From the NCBI GenBank assembly GCA_003242885.1, contig QKMZ01000015.1, positions 1 to 64,000 on the forward strand: 64,000 bases of DNA, given 5' to 3'. The notes under the pieces were generated by a model. It did not search any database. It was given only the letters and a program-made list of their open reading frames with translations, and was not told where the DNA came from. Below are positions 51,660-60,105 of this stretch, in pieces. Numbering within the stretch: the first letter of the stretch is position 1; every line of letters begins with the position of its first letter. The stretch is from Candidatus Melainabacteria bacterium (GTDB lineage Bacteria; Cyanobacteriota; Vampirovibrionia; Obscuribacterales; Obscuribacteraceae). A program made the translations under genes and the position numbers.

Positions 51660-53009
51660 GTGCTAAGTTGTATGGGGAGTGTCGACCCTGTCCAGCTCAA
51701 CATGAGGTGTTTCAATCAAATGGCAGAGCCCGTCGGTTCTAAACCTCAGGTGTCAAAACCGAGCGCGACCAATGTTGTCGACGGCGAATGTCAGGATTGC
51801 TTTCGCCCCGCAGCAGAAGAGGGCAGTGGTCAGAAAACTCAATGGATTTCGCTTTGTCGCTGTGACCGTCCTTTTTCGCCTAGTGCTTCTTTTTCAATTG
51901 ATATTTGTTCCACTTGCAACAGGCGTATTGCTGCCAATGTTGCACCGGGACCGAAGCACGTTGACCTTTGCAGTTGCATGGTGCGCCAACCAGTAAAAGT
52001 TCCGATGCATCTCAAGCCTAACGAAAGTGATGCCATATCATTGGACCTCTCTACTGTCGGATTATCACCTGCCACTTTTCCTGCCGAAAGATACGCGCCG
52101 CTCGCACTTCTAGGTTTTAGCAAACGAGCAACGACCGTTCTTGCAAGAGACAGACAGCGCGGGACAAAAGTTGCTGTAAAGTGTTTCAAGAAAATTCCAC
52201 CTGAATTACTGTCGACATTCCAAAGCGAAGTAAAGAAAAATCAGCAGCTCACTCATACAAATATTCTCAAAATTTCCGACTGTGCTGTCCACAATGGTAA
52301 AGCACCATATTTGGTGACAGAATATAAGGATGGCTTTAACATAGAGCAGTGCGCGGCGCTTTATGGTTTTCCAAGTTTTGATGTTGCAGTCAAAGTCATG
52401 CTTGGAGTGTGTGAAACTTTGTTGTATGCGCAGAAACAAGGTGTTTTACACAAAGACATCAGACCCGGTAACATCATTTTCTTTGACGATCTGAATTCAG
52501 ATCCGTCTGTCTTCGTGACTGACTTTGCTCTGCCGAAAATCAAGGCAAGCGAAGGTCTTGTTGATACGAATGATGCGATTTGGCTGTCCGGCGATGAAGC
52601 ACGCAATATGGAATACACAGAGAAGTCTGAAGTTTATTCAATTGGCGCTGTGGGTTTTTTGCTTCTGACTGGCCGGCCCGCTTTTCGTGACGGTGATGTG
52701 CAGGAAATCAAAAACATGCATGCGCTCAAACTGCCTCCCAAAATCTCTGATTTGAACTTTGACAAAAGACGCCCCAAAGATCTCGAGGAGATCATTGTGA
52801 GGTGCTTAGAGAAAGATCCGCAATACCGTTTTGAAACCGTGGAAAAACTAAAAGAGCGCCTGGAGGTTTTTCCTCGCAGAATCCAAATGCAGATCAATAA
52901 TGTTCTGGCGGCAAGAAAGCGGAAAAAGATAATGCTGATCGCATCAGTCGCTGCTGCCGCAATATCGGTTATTGGCGCAATCGGATTCTTTATTCTTCGC
53001 GGTCACTGA
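51660..53009 (+). CDS. Ser/Thr kinase-like protein, degenerate motifs, C-terminal TM
   Basis: 449 residues from a GTG; ATGs at 51702 or 51720 are alternatives. The N-terminal part has two CxxC-like zinc segments (ECQDCFRP, DICSTCNRR). The kinase domain from about 145 lacks the glycine loop (LLGFSKRATTVLA) but keeps AVKCF Lys, has VLHKDIRPGNIIFF for HRD, TDFALPK for DFG, and no clear APE/SPEQ. It ends with a TM helix (IMLIASVAAAAISVIGAIGFFIL). It may be a pseudokinase or weak kinase. It is co-directional with the CULT gene 11 bases downstream. Confidence 0.82.
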   Translation: MLSCMGSVDPVQLNMRCFNQMAEPVGSKPQVSKPSATNVVDGECQDCFRPAAEEGSGQKTQWISLCRCDRPFSPSASFSIDICSTCNRRIAANVAPGPKHVDLCSCMVRQPVKVPMHLKPNESDAISLDLSTVGLSPATFPAERYAPLALLGFSKRATTVLARDRQRGTKVAVKCFKKIPPELLSTFQSEVKKNQQLTHTNILKISDCAVHNGKAPYLVTEYKDGFNIEQCAALYGFPSFDVAVKVMLGVCETLLYAQKQGVLHKDIRPGNIIFFDDLNSDPSVFVTDFALPKIKASEGLVDTNDAIWLSGDEARNMEYTEKSEVYSIGAVGFLLLTGRPAFRDGDVQEIKNMHALKLPPKISDLNFDKRRPKDLEEIIVRCLEKDPQYRFETVEKLKERLEVFPRRIQMQINNVLAARKRKKIMLIASVAAAAISVIGAIGFFILRGH

Positions 53010-53020
53010 AGTTTACGGTC

Positions 53021-53374
53021 ATGAGCAATAGCGCTTCGATTGACATTGATGAGATTGTTGAAGATGCTACTGATGTGCAAGCGCAAAAGAATGTGCGTTG
53101 CAAAAGCTGCGAACACGAGATAACAAGTCCAGCTCTAGCAATTCAACCGCACGAACATACTTTTCGTAATCCCGCCGGTTATTCATTTCATGTCCTTTGC
53201 TATAGCGATGCACCTGGTGCTGCCAATGTGGGCGAAGCTTCGACTGAGGCGAGCTGGTTTGCGAATTATGCATGGACTTTTGCAATCTGCGCTCAGTGCC
53301 ACAATCACCTTGGTTGGTGGTACGAGGGAAAAGATCGTTTTGCCGGGCTGATCGCGACTCGTTTGATTCGCTAG
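53021..53374 (+). CDS. CULT-domain (cereblon-like) protein
   Basis: 117 residues. Zinc Cys pairs CKSCEHEI and CAQCHNHLG match the cereblon thalidomide-binding/CULT domain, and the aromatic cage residues are seen in ASWFANYAWTFAIC and GWWYEGKDRFAGLI (three Trp pocket). Bacterial CULT proteins (for example from Magnetospirillum) bind cyclic imides such as uracil or glutarimide. It follows the degenerate kinase by 11 bases, so the two are probably one transcript. The biological ligand in bacteria is not known. Confidence 0.85.
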   Translation: MSNSASIDIDEIVEDATDVQAQKNVRCKSCEHEITSPALAIQPHEHTFRNPAGYSFHVLCYSDAPGAANVGEASTEASWFANYAWTFAICAQCHNHLGWWYEGKDRFAGLIATRLIR

Positions 53375-53611
53375 CGATAGACTCTACTTCGGAATGTCTT
53401 TCCATTTTTTCTGGCATAAAAAAATAGAAGATCTGCATAACCCCTCCGGGCGATGCGTAACCGGAAAGTCATGCCATTGTTGGCTCGACGGATTTCGATT
53501 CAATACATTAAATTACGGTTTTTGCCGTTTCATCCGTTACCGCGGGAAAAAGCTAAGGAAATACTTCTATATGGGCCGAGCTGTAATTTTTGGAGACCGG
53601 AGGCTAGATTG

Positions 53612-54139
53612 ATGCGAGTTCGAAAAATTGAGGTGCTGGCAGTGCCAGTGCTCGAGTCGCATATTGAGGCAATGCGCCTAATTGCCGAGCAGCGCATGAT
53701 TTCAATTGATAGATTGGCGTCAGAGATGATTGCTAAAGAAACACAACGGCAGCGGAAGCTGCTTGGCGGTGGCGCTGGTGTTGCAGCAGGCGATACTGCA
53801 GGTGGGTCGAAACCTCTGAGTAAGCCGGCGAGGAAGAGAGCTGAGTCGGTCTCGGAAGAAGATATTCTCTTGCGAAACATCGGAAAGCAGATCAGGCTGC
53901 GCCGCCTCTTGATGGGAATGAGCCAAGCGGAGCTAAGCAAGAAAGCCGGTTTTAGCCGCGCATTCATTGTGGATGTTGAAAGCGGTAACAGAAGTATAGG
54001 TTTAGACAACCTATACCACCTGGCTTCAATGTTGGATATCGAAGGCTCACACCTTGTTCATCTTGCAGAACAGATGTCTGTAGGTGCTGAAGCGAAGCAT
54101 GAAGTAATCGATTGCGGAACCGCAGATCCGCAAGAGTGA
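53612..54139 (+). CDS. XRE-family transcriptional regulator
   Basis: 175 residues from the ATG at 53612, chosen for its GGAGG site. The N-terminal 60 residues are a ribbon-helix-helix-like or coiled segment. The XRE HTH lies at about 92-150 (GKQIRLRRLLMGMSQAELSKKAGFSRAFIVDVESGNRSIGLDNLYHLASML). The upstream 237 bases hold no obvious gene. It is convergent with hemQ, so its target is unlikely to be that gene itself. Confidence 0.87.
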   Translation: MRVRKIEVLAVPVLESHIEAMRLIAEQRMISIDRLASEMIAKETQRQRKLLGGGAGVAAGDTAGGSKPLSKPARKRAESVSEEDILLRNIGKQIRLRRLLMGMSQAELSKKAGFSRAFIVDVESGNRSIGLDNLYHLASMLDIEGSHLVHLAEQMSVGAEAKHEVIDCGTADPQE

Positions 54140-54193
54140 CCGATATTCATAGTGTCGCTTCGCTTTTGAGCAGCGTAACGAATTTAGGACCTG

Positions 54194-55057
54194 CTAGCGC
54201 ATCGCGGGTTCTAGGCGCGAATTCAATTCGGCGACCTTGTTTCCATCAAGGTAGGTGCCGAACTGATCCACCGAGAACTGAACGCCCGAATAAAAGTCGC
54301 CGAATACGCCGTATTTCGAGCTGGCTTCGTCGAAACGCATTTCGTAAATCAGCTTTTTGAAAACGAGCGGATCGTCTGCGTACAGGTCTACGCCCCATTC
54401 GAAGTTGTCGTATCCGATTGAGCCGGAAATAACCTGAGTGACAAGCCCGTGGTAGGTTCTTCCGATTTTGCCGTGCTCTAGCATCAAGCGCGCCCGTTCG
54501 GCAAAAGGCAGTGTGTACCAGTTGACGGTTTCGCCGCGTTTCTTGTCCATTGGGTAGAAGCACACATAGCGGCGTTGCGGAATGCGCGCCCAGAGCCGCC
54601 CTGCATGATGTGGAACCTTTTCTTGCTCTTTGAGAAGCTCATCAAAAGCCTTAATCCACTCCTCAGAATGGGGCTTGAGCCCTTTCTCCGCGAGCGCAGC
54701 GTGAATTTTGCCAGTGGCGTCGTAGAGCCCGAGTTCCAGAATCGAAACATAGGACGCCTGTGGCGTGATGAACTCTGAAATTGCGAGCCTATCTACAATG
54801 GTCTGTGCGTGTGCCAGACCTTCATAATTCTTGCTGTAATGCGTCAGCATTAGGTCGGCTTTATGTCCAACCATTTGAGCCAGCCCGATATCGGTGTCGT
54901 CAGCATTTTTCAGCTCGTTGAATGCTGCCGTCGCCTGCTCGATAATTTGGGTCTTCTCGTCCTGGGCGACCTGGTCCCATGCCAGACGATCGAAGGAGAA
55001 CATGCGGTGGAGTATCCACCAGCTGTCGAGGGATTCGGGGACTTCAGGATGACGCAT
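54194..55057 (-). CDS. hemQ: HemQ-type coproheme decarboxylase (chlorite dismutase family)
   Basis: 287 residues from the ATG at 55057 with AAGGAG upstream. The core HGKIGRTYHGLVTQVISGSIGYDNFEWGV and YEMRFDEASSKYGVFGDFYSG blocks are diagnostic of the HemQ/Cld superfamily, the first carrying the expected proximal His. HemQ converts coproheme III to haem b using peroxide. The long form and clade pattern favour haem synthesis over chlorite dismutation. The Nudix gene lies upstream on the same strand. Confidence 0.92.
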   Translation of the reverse strand: MRHPEVPESLDSWWILHRMFSFDRLAWDQVAQDEKTQIIEQATAAFNELKNADDTDIGLAQMVGHKADLMLTHYSKNYEGLAHAQTIVDRLAISEFITPQASYVSILELGLYDATGKIHAALAEKGLKPHSEEWIKAFDELLKEQEKVPHHAGRLWARIPQRRYVCFYPMDKKRGETVNWYTLPFAERARLMLEHGKIGRTYHGLVTQVISGSIGYDNFEWGVDLYADDPLVFKKLIYEMRFDEASSKYGVFGDFYSGVQFSVDQFGTYLDGNKVAELNSRLEPAMR

Positions 55058-55218
55058 AGTCCGGCTCCTTGGCAAGGCGTATATAACGGATTAAAGACTA
55101 ATCTAAAAAGGCTCGCCAATAGCCGGATGCTAAGCAAGTCTTTGCAATCCCTGTCGTGCATAACAACGCCAAACGCCCGCCTGTTGAGATTTTGGCTCGC
55201 GGAAGGAAGCCTAAGGCG

Positions 55219-55710
55219 TTAGATTCTTTGAAAATTCCAGGACACAAGCTTGCCGTCCTTGAAGGGCGCGATGCCATGAAACATCTTGGGCGAGTCGTCA
55301 AAAACCATGTCTAGCCACAAACGGTCGCTTTCCCAAAGATTGAGATCTGCGATTTTGTCGACATCAATCCACTCGAGAGCGCCTTCTACATTGCCTTTGT
55401 GCGCTTCGCCCGAGTATGCGTCAACCCGAAAAATGAACCCGAACCAAGCTTCATCATTCTTGCCGAAGCCTGGCCAGCTGATGGTTCCGCGTAGTTTTAT
55501 ATCCGTCGCAGTCAGTCCGGATTCTTCCTCAATCTCTCTGACCAAGCCTGAAATAATGTCCTCGGCGTCCGATAGTTTCCCGCCCAAACCATTGTATTTG
55601 CCGTAATGTAGGTCGTCCGGCCTGGTATTCCGGTGAATCATAAGCACGGATCTTTTGTCTGGTGAAAGTATGTAGGCTAAAGTTGCCAAAATCGGAGTGT
55701 ACGCTGTCAT
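55219..55710 (-). CDS. Nudix hydrolase (MutT-like)
   Basis: 163 residues. The Nudix box is intact: GGKLSDAEDIISGLVREIEEESGL (G-x5-E-x7-R-E-x2-E-E-x-G, starting at about residue 43). The flanking LMIHRNTRPDDLHYGKYNGLGG is like 8-oxo-dGTP diphosphatases (MTH1 type). It probably cleans oxidised nucleotides. It is not adjacent to other repair genes. Confidence 0.9.
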   Translation of the reverse strand: MTAYTPILATLAYILSPDKRSVLMIHRNTRPDDLHYGKYNGLGGKLSDAEDIISGLVREIEEESGLTATDIKLRGTISWPGFGKNDEAWFGFIFRVDAYSGEAHKGNVEGALEWIDVDKIADLNLWESDRLWLDMVFDDSPKMFHGIAPFKDGKLVSWNFQRI

Positions 55711-56012
55711 GGCGTCGGGAAATCCTTCCTGTATAAAGACCGAACGACATTATGTCAAAAGTCCCATGCATTGGCTTGGGCGTATCGTGCATGCGAGTTT
55801 TCGGCATGTGCCGTAAGCGCTTGTCTTCAATAGGTGTCACCAGCGCTGCCTGCGCACACTAAATACGGTGCAAGAAAGCCGCTGTTGCCCAATGGTTACA
55901 AAAATCACGAAATTGGGTGATTGCAGCGTTAGGCCCCTGCTGTACGATTGCCTTAAGTCGATAGTCATAACTAAAAAGGTTGAGCTTTACTCTTCCGATT
56001 CTGGAGGGCGAG
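55711..56012. other. Intergenic region
   Basis: 302 bases between divergent genes. An open frame on the minus strand (55529-55840) overlaps the Nudix gene and looks fortuitous. No clear hairpin or promoter seen apart from a GGAGGGCGAG ribosome site before 56013. Confidence 0.5.
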
Positions 56013-56384
56013 GTGCACATAATTATTGCGCGTGAAATTGAGAGAATGCGCAGCTTCTCCTGTCGCTGTCAGGAGCGCAACGACTTTCTAACCTCTTACT
56101 GGAGTCTGAGGCAGGTTTTGGATATTGCCGACAAGAATTCGCTCGGTAGCGAGACTTATGCTGACATACTGGTGGAGCTTGGTCTGGTCTGTACGACACT
56201 CAACAAAGTCGCCGAAGGTAAGTCACATTTCGTAAATGCGCTGACTTTATACAGGGAAATTTATCCAGAGGACGGCTTTCCTGTTCAGGAATGCCTGCAG
56301 AGAATTGAAGGGGCAGAGGCGGCTATGTCCGTGCAGCCGCCGCATAATTTGCGTAACCGACATTCAACTATAAGAGCTACTTAA
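56013..56384 (+). CDS. Small TPR-like protein
   Basis: 123 residues from a GTG with GGAGGGCGAG upstream (frame open from 55980). Helical hairpins resembling one and a half TPRs: FLTSYWSLRQVLDIADKNSL, ADILVELGLVCTTLNKVAEGKSHFVNALTLYREIY. Probably a small scaffold or partner protein of the many TPR proteins in this genome. No catalytic motif. Confidence 0.6.
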   Translation: MHIIIAREIERMRSFSCRCQERNDFLTSYWSLRQVLDIADKNSLGSETYADILVELGLVCTTLNKVAEGKSHFVNALTLYREIYPEDGFPVQECLQRIEGAEAAMSVQPPHNLRNRHSTIRAT

Positions 56385-56730
56385 AACAAGGCATAGGAAA
56401 AGGCAAACAACGTTTGCTGCTTGGATGTGAACCGAGGCATAGGGCGCTTCCATCATGTCCATGTGGCTAAAATCAAGCGCTCTTTCATCATGATCAGGTT
56501 TGTTTGATGAAATAAGACGTCACTAGGTCGCTATACCGCGGGATTCGTTTTCCACTTGGCTATCGAGCAAAATAGGCATAACCTGGACAAATCCAGCGTT
56601 TTTCCTCATTATGGAATATAGGCGGTGACTAACATCAATAGTACGAGCGATTGTGATGCGTCCCCTAAGGTTGCTCGCATTCTCCATTAGCTCCATGTAT
56701 ATCCGTCTACTTCGATGATTGGAATGTGAA
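56385..56730. other. Intergenic region
   Basis: 346 bases without a convincing gene. No near-consensus promoter, strong hairpin or repeat seen by eye. Confidence 0.55.
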
Positions 56731-57162
56731 ATGCCAGTATTACTAGTGGTTGAAGCCGAATCTGTTCAACGTGACATAATTTCCGCTTTACTTGAAAAAT
56801 ATGATTACTCTGCCGTTTTTGTAGATACGGCGGCTGAAGCACTTGAGGCAATCAAAAATTGCGATGCGAATTTTGATGGAATCCTCATGGATTTGCAGTT
56901 GCCTCAGTCGTTTGAAACTGAGGCAGCCAGAGCAATACGTCAGTTGGAGAGAGATAAGGGCCGAAAGACTCCGTTGATTGCCATAACATCTGATGCCTCT
57001 GAACGCGAGCGCATTGATGCCTCCGGCGTGGGTGCGGACGATTGCTTGAACAAGCCATTTGATCCTGAGGATCTCAGGCGGGTTCTTCTGAAGTGGACAT
57101 ACAATCCAGCGAGGCCCAATTTGAGGATTCTTCCTCCGAGCAGATCGTTGGAAAGCGCTTAG
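56731..57162 (+). CDS. Single-domain response regulator
   Basis: 143 residues from the ATG at 56731. Receiver domain: VLLVVEAESVQRDIISALLEKYDYSAVFVDTAAEALEAI, phospho-Asp in GILMDLQLPQ, the Thr/Ser ITSDAS, and Lys in CLNKPFDPEDLRRVLLKW. One acidic-pocket position is Glu-Ala rather than Asp-Asp. No output domain. It resembles receivers that follow hybrid histidine kinases, but no kinase is adjacent. Confidence 0.9.
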   Translation: MPVLLVVEAESVQRDIISALLEKYDYSAVFVDTAAEALEAIKNCDANFDGILMDLQLPQSFETEAARAIRQLERDKGRKTPLIAITSDASERERIDASGVGADDCLNKPFDPEDLRRVLLKWTYNPARPNLRILPPSRSLESA

Positions 57163-57173
57163 CGAGTTAAAGT

Positions 57174-59096
57174 TCAGTCTTTCAAAGTGGAGACTTTGAT
57201 CCAAACTAAGTAAGCCACAAGTGCTAATACAAGAAACCCGCAGCCGATGTATTTGCAAAGGATGAGACCACTGCTCGGTGGTCCGTTTTGTGCAATCGCT
57301 AGTCTGACATTGGCGAATCTGTCCGCGATAGTCTTGTCTTCGGGGCGTTTGGTCTTTCCTCTTTCAAGCGCGAGAACAAGCGGCTTGTTTGAACTGGGAC
57401 ACATGATCATTTCACCGCTACTGTCGTACGCATGCAGATAGGCAAACTGAGATTCAATTGGAGCGTTGGGTAATTCAACACGCCCATTGGGTTTGTTGAT
57501 GACCGAAAGCATTGCCACCGTGCCTGGCTCTGGTGAGGTTTCCTGTTCAAAGCTTTCGCCGCGCAGCATACGGTCATCCAATTTTTTGTCTTTTATTTTG
57601 GTATCAGGCGAATAAGTATTGAACGAGTATGTCTTCACTGGTTCGAGCTTATTAGTGACCGGGTTGCGGTAGGAGAAGAGGGTTTTGGCTTCGTTGGCGA
57701 TCGGGTATCGATGGTTATTTTGATAAAACGATTGCGCACCGGCCGCGACACTACCCATTGCTCGGACGGTATTGATTTCTTGCGAAGCGTCATCCCAAAG
57801 TTTTAGACCTGAAGTGTCTTGCAATCCGTGCTCGATTGGCGTCAACCAGACACAATTGTTGTACTCTCCGTTAAGCAAGCGCATTTCGTCTGAAAGTGAG
57901 CCTCTCCAGATTAAGGGATGAGCAATATTCTTCAGTCCTGATCCAGTCAGTGCAAAGCCATTTCTGCTGACAGCAATTGAAACAGAACCGTCTATAGTGG
58001 CATACGTCTTACCGACAAGAGCTTGAACGTACGGTGGATATTCCTTGGACGAGGGCTCGTTGACTATCGAGGTTACAAAAAGACCGAACACCACGGCAAC
58101 TGCTGCAACGGGGGCCAACCTTATGAGTCGTTTCGTCCAGGAGTTTTCCTCCTTGATCGCTTTATCCAGCTCTGCGGTCGCTTGAGTTTTGAAATAGGAG
58201 CGTGCAATGCCTGTTGTTGATGACTGTGTATGCACTGGAAAATCCGACCAATCAACACCCGTATTGTTTTCGTTGGTCGATTTGTTTGGTGAAAGTGGGA
58301 GGGTTGCTCTCGCACTGGCTCGAGGATCTGATCCGGGCTTGTGTAGTCCGCCGGCTAGAGCGTCTTGGTTATCTTTCCCGGTCTCTTGTTTCGGTGGTGA
58401 AAAATCTTCGTCAGATCTACCCCAAGTGCCGGTTTCCAGCTCATGCGAAAGTATGTCTGCGGCCGAAGCTTCGGGCGCAAAAGATTGACTGGATTGAATT
58501 GACTGTTGCGCTTGGGGGGGGTGGTGGCTTCCTGTTCGCCGTGCGGTGGCGCGATTAATGCGCGAAACTAATACTGCCTGTGTTGTCGGCTGATTGTTAT
58601 CTTCGCTGTTCGATTCGGTTTTTCCTGTGCCGAGTACTTCTCTCATCTCCCGTTTCAAACCGAGGAGCGTAGACTTATCTCCATTTGTTTTTATCAACCA
58701 GGCGGCATAATTGCCGATTACAGATTTCCGAATGGCATGATGCTGCGGCAGAAGAGAGGTTGCTAACTTGTGCGCGATTTTAAACTCTACTTCTGCCTGA
58801 GCTTGCTGTTCGCATTGGTCGTGAGCTTTTGCCAGTTTTAAATACGAGATAATCTTGTCCGCATCGCGACTGCCGCTTTCATCTTGCAGTTTGAGCAAAG
58901 TCTCGTATGTTTCGAGCGATTCCTTGTATAAGGTCGCTCTCTGCTGACTGGCTCCCAGCTTTTTCAGAATTTCGATTCTCTGGGCACTTGCAGAGGTGTC
59001 GAGCTGGCTTAGCAATTTGCCGTACATTTGGCATGCTTCATCAAAGTTGCCTGCTTTAAACTCAAGATCTGCATCTGTTTCTACTTCAGATACCAT
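57174..59096 (-). CDS. TPR membrane protein of unknown function
   Basis: 640 residues from the ATG at 59096 (frame open to 59138). N-terminal TPR-like helices (about 1-150: DLEFKAGNFDEACQMYGKLLSQL, YKESLETYETLLKLQDES). Then a Ser/Gln-rich linker, a TM helix (LAPVAAVAVVFGLFVTSIV), an extracytoplasmic region, and a C-terminal TM helix (GCGFLVLALVAYLVWI). No enzyme motif is seen. It converges on the receiver gene. Function unknown. Confidence 0.75.
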   Translation of the reverse strand: MVSEVETDADLEFKAGNFDEACQMYGKLLSQLDTSASAQRIEILKKLGASQQRATLYKESLETYETLLKLQDESGSRDADKIISYLKLAKAHDQCEQQAQAEVEFKIAHKLATSLLPQHHAIRKSVIGNYAAWLIKTNGDKSTLLGLKREMREVLGTGKTESNSEDNNQPTTQAVLVSRINRATARRTGSHHPPQAQQSIQSSQSFAPEASAADILSHELETGTWGRSDEDFSPPKQETGKDNQDALAGGLHKPGSDPRASARATLPLSPNKSTNENNTGVDWSDFPVHTQSSTTGIARSYFKTQATAELDKAIKEENSWTKRLIRLAPVAAVAVVFGLFVTSIVNEPSSKEYPPYVQALVGKTYATIDGSVSIAVSRNGFALTGSGLKNIAHPLIWRGSLSDEMRLLNGEYNNCVWLTPIEHGLQDTSGLKLWDDASQEINTVRAMGSVAAGAQSFYQNNHRYPIANEAKTLFSYRNPVTNKLEPVKTYSFNTYSPDTKIKDKKLDDRMLRGESFEQETSPEPGTVAMLSVINKPNGRVELPNAPIESQFAYLHAYDSSGEMIMCPSSNKPLVLALERGKTKRPEDKTIADRFANVRLAIAQNGPPSSGLILCKYIGCGFLVLALVAYLVWIKVSTLKD

Positions 59097-59258
59097 TGAT
59101 ACACTTGCCTTGGTGCGTGCGAAGACGACGCAACTCACACGAATTTCGCCTTCAAACCCCGGGTAATGTTTATATTATGGCAAGTGTCTGCCTGTTAGAC
59201 ATCACACCAAAAGGTTAGTCCACAAACCAAAGGCATGATTCAATAACCAGAATGTCAA

Positions 59259-59675
59259 TCACATTCTGAATTTCATCATTTTCCCTGAAATTCTCTGCTG
59301 AAGCAGATTGAGGCGCGTGATCGCCTGAAAGAGATCGTTGGAAGCTTGCGGCTGAACGTTTATAGCAATGGCTTCCATCGTTTGTTGAACGTGTTTTGAT
59401 ACAGTGGCTATTTCTTCAATCTCCGCATGGCAAGCAGAAGTAAAAACGTCCGCAAATTTCTTTTCCAGTGAATCCAGCAATTTTATTTGTTGAGCCAAAA
59501 TCACCGGCACCATCGAGGTTTGCTGCACTACCAAATGCTTCACTGCATCATTGTTATTGACACTAATGGAGGCTTTCAATTTTTCGTGCGCCGTTTCAAT
59601 TCCGGCGGCTGCATGGCGCACTTGGTCCACGAGGTTGCTTGAAGAATTTGACGGCACGTTTGCAGCTATTTCCAT
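59259..59675 (-). CDS. Hypothetical coiled-coil protein
   Basis: 138 residues from the ATG at 59675 (frame open to 59693). Almost entirely helical with amphipathic heptads (LVDQVRHAAAGIETAHEKLKASI, LAQQIKLLDSLEKKFADVF, IEEIATVSKHVQQTMEAI, RLNLLQQRISGKM), suggesting a coiled-coil bundle. No signal peptide. It lies 20 bases from the alkyltransferase-like gene on the same strand, so may be in one transcript. Confidence 0.7.
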   Translation of the reverse strand: MEIAANVPSNSSSNLVDQVRHAAAGIETAHEKLKASISVNNNDAVKHLVVQQTSMVPVILAQQIKLLDSLEKKFADVFTSACHAEIEEIATVSKHVQQTMEAIAINVQPQASNDLFQAITRLNLLQQRISGKMMKFRM

Positions 59676-59694
59676 AAACGTATGATTGCACAAA

Positions 59695-60081
59695 TTATTC
59701 GGTCCAGAGATAAACCGCTAAATCAATACTTTCGTCATTGCGAAAACGAACACCTTCCTCCTCGAGAAGCACACGCTGAAGTCTTAGCGGGCGTCCATCT
59801 TCAGATAGTTGTGCCGACTCATGATGAGTGCTGAGTTTACCCTTGGAGTTAATTACACGGTGCCAAGGTACTGTATTCGAGTTGTATTCTCCCTCAATTT
59901 TATCGCTTCCCAATGCGTTCATTGCCCATCCTACCGCCGCTGCACTTAAGCGTTTATTCATGCGAGCGGAGATATCACCGTAGGTTGAAACTTTGCCGCG
60001 CGGAATTCTTCGAACAATCTCATATACGTGCTCGAACGGGCTGAGATTTTTGGTTTGTTTGCTTTTGTTAGATGTCGCCAT
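59695..60081 (-). CDS. Alkyltransferase-like protein (PWHR type)
   Basis: 128 residues with the MGMT C-terminal fold: FEHVYEIVRRIPRGKVSTYGDISARM, AVGWAMNAL, then PWHRVINSKGKLS where O6-methylguanine transferases have PCHRV. Cys to Trp makes it an ATL that binds alkylated guanine without repairing it and flags it for nucleotide excision repair. The start at 60081 lies after GGGCAATCTC, with a weak site. Confidence 0.92.
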   Translation of the reverse strand: MATSNKSKQTKNLSPFEHVYEIVRRIPRGKVSTYGDISARMNKRLSAAAVGWAMNALGSDKIEGEYNSNTVPWHRVINSKGKLSTHHESAQLSEDGRPLRLQRVLLEEEGVRFRNDESIDLAVYLWTE

Positions 60082-60105
60082 TTTATGGATGAGATTGCCC
60101 GTTGA

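Noticed and set aside
54194-55057. Chlorite dismutase as the activity
   Set aside because: The sequence blocks fit HemQ-type coproheme decarboxylases, and no chlorate reduction genes are nearby.
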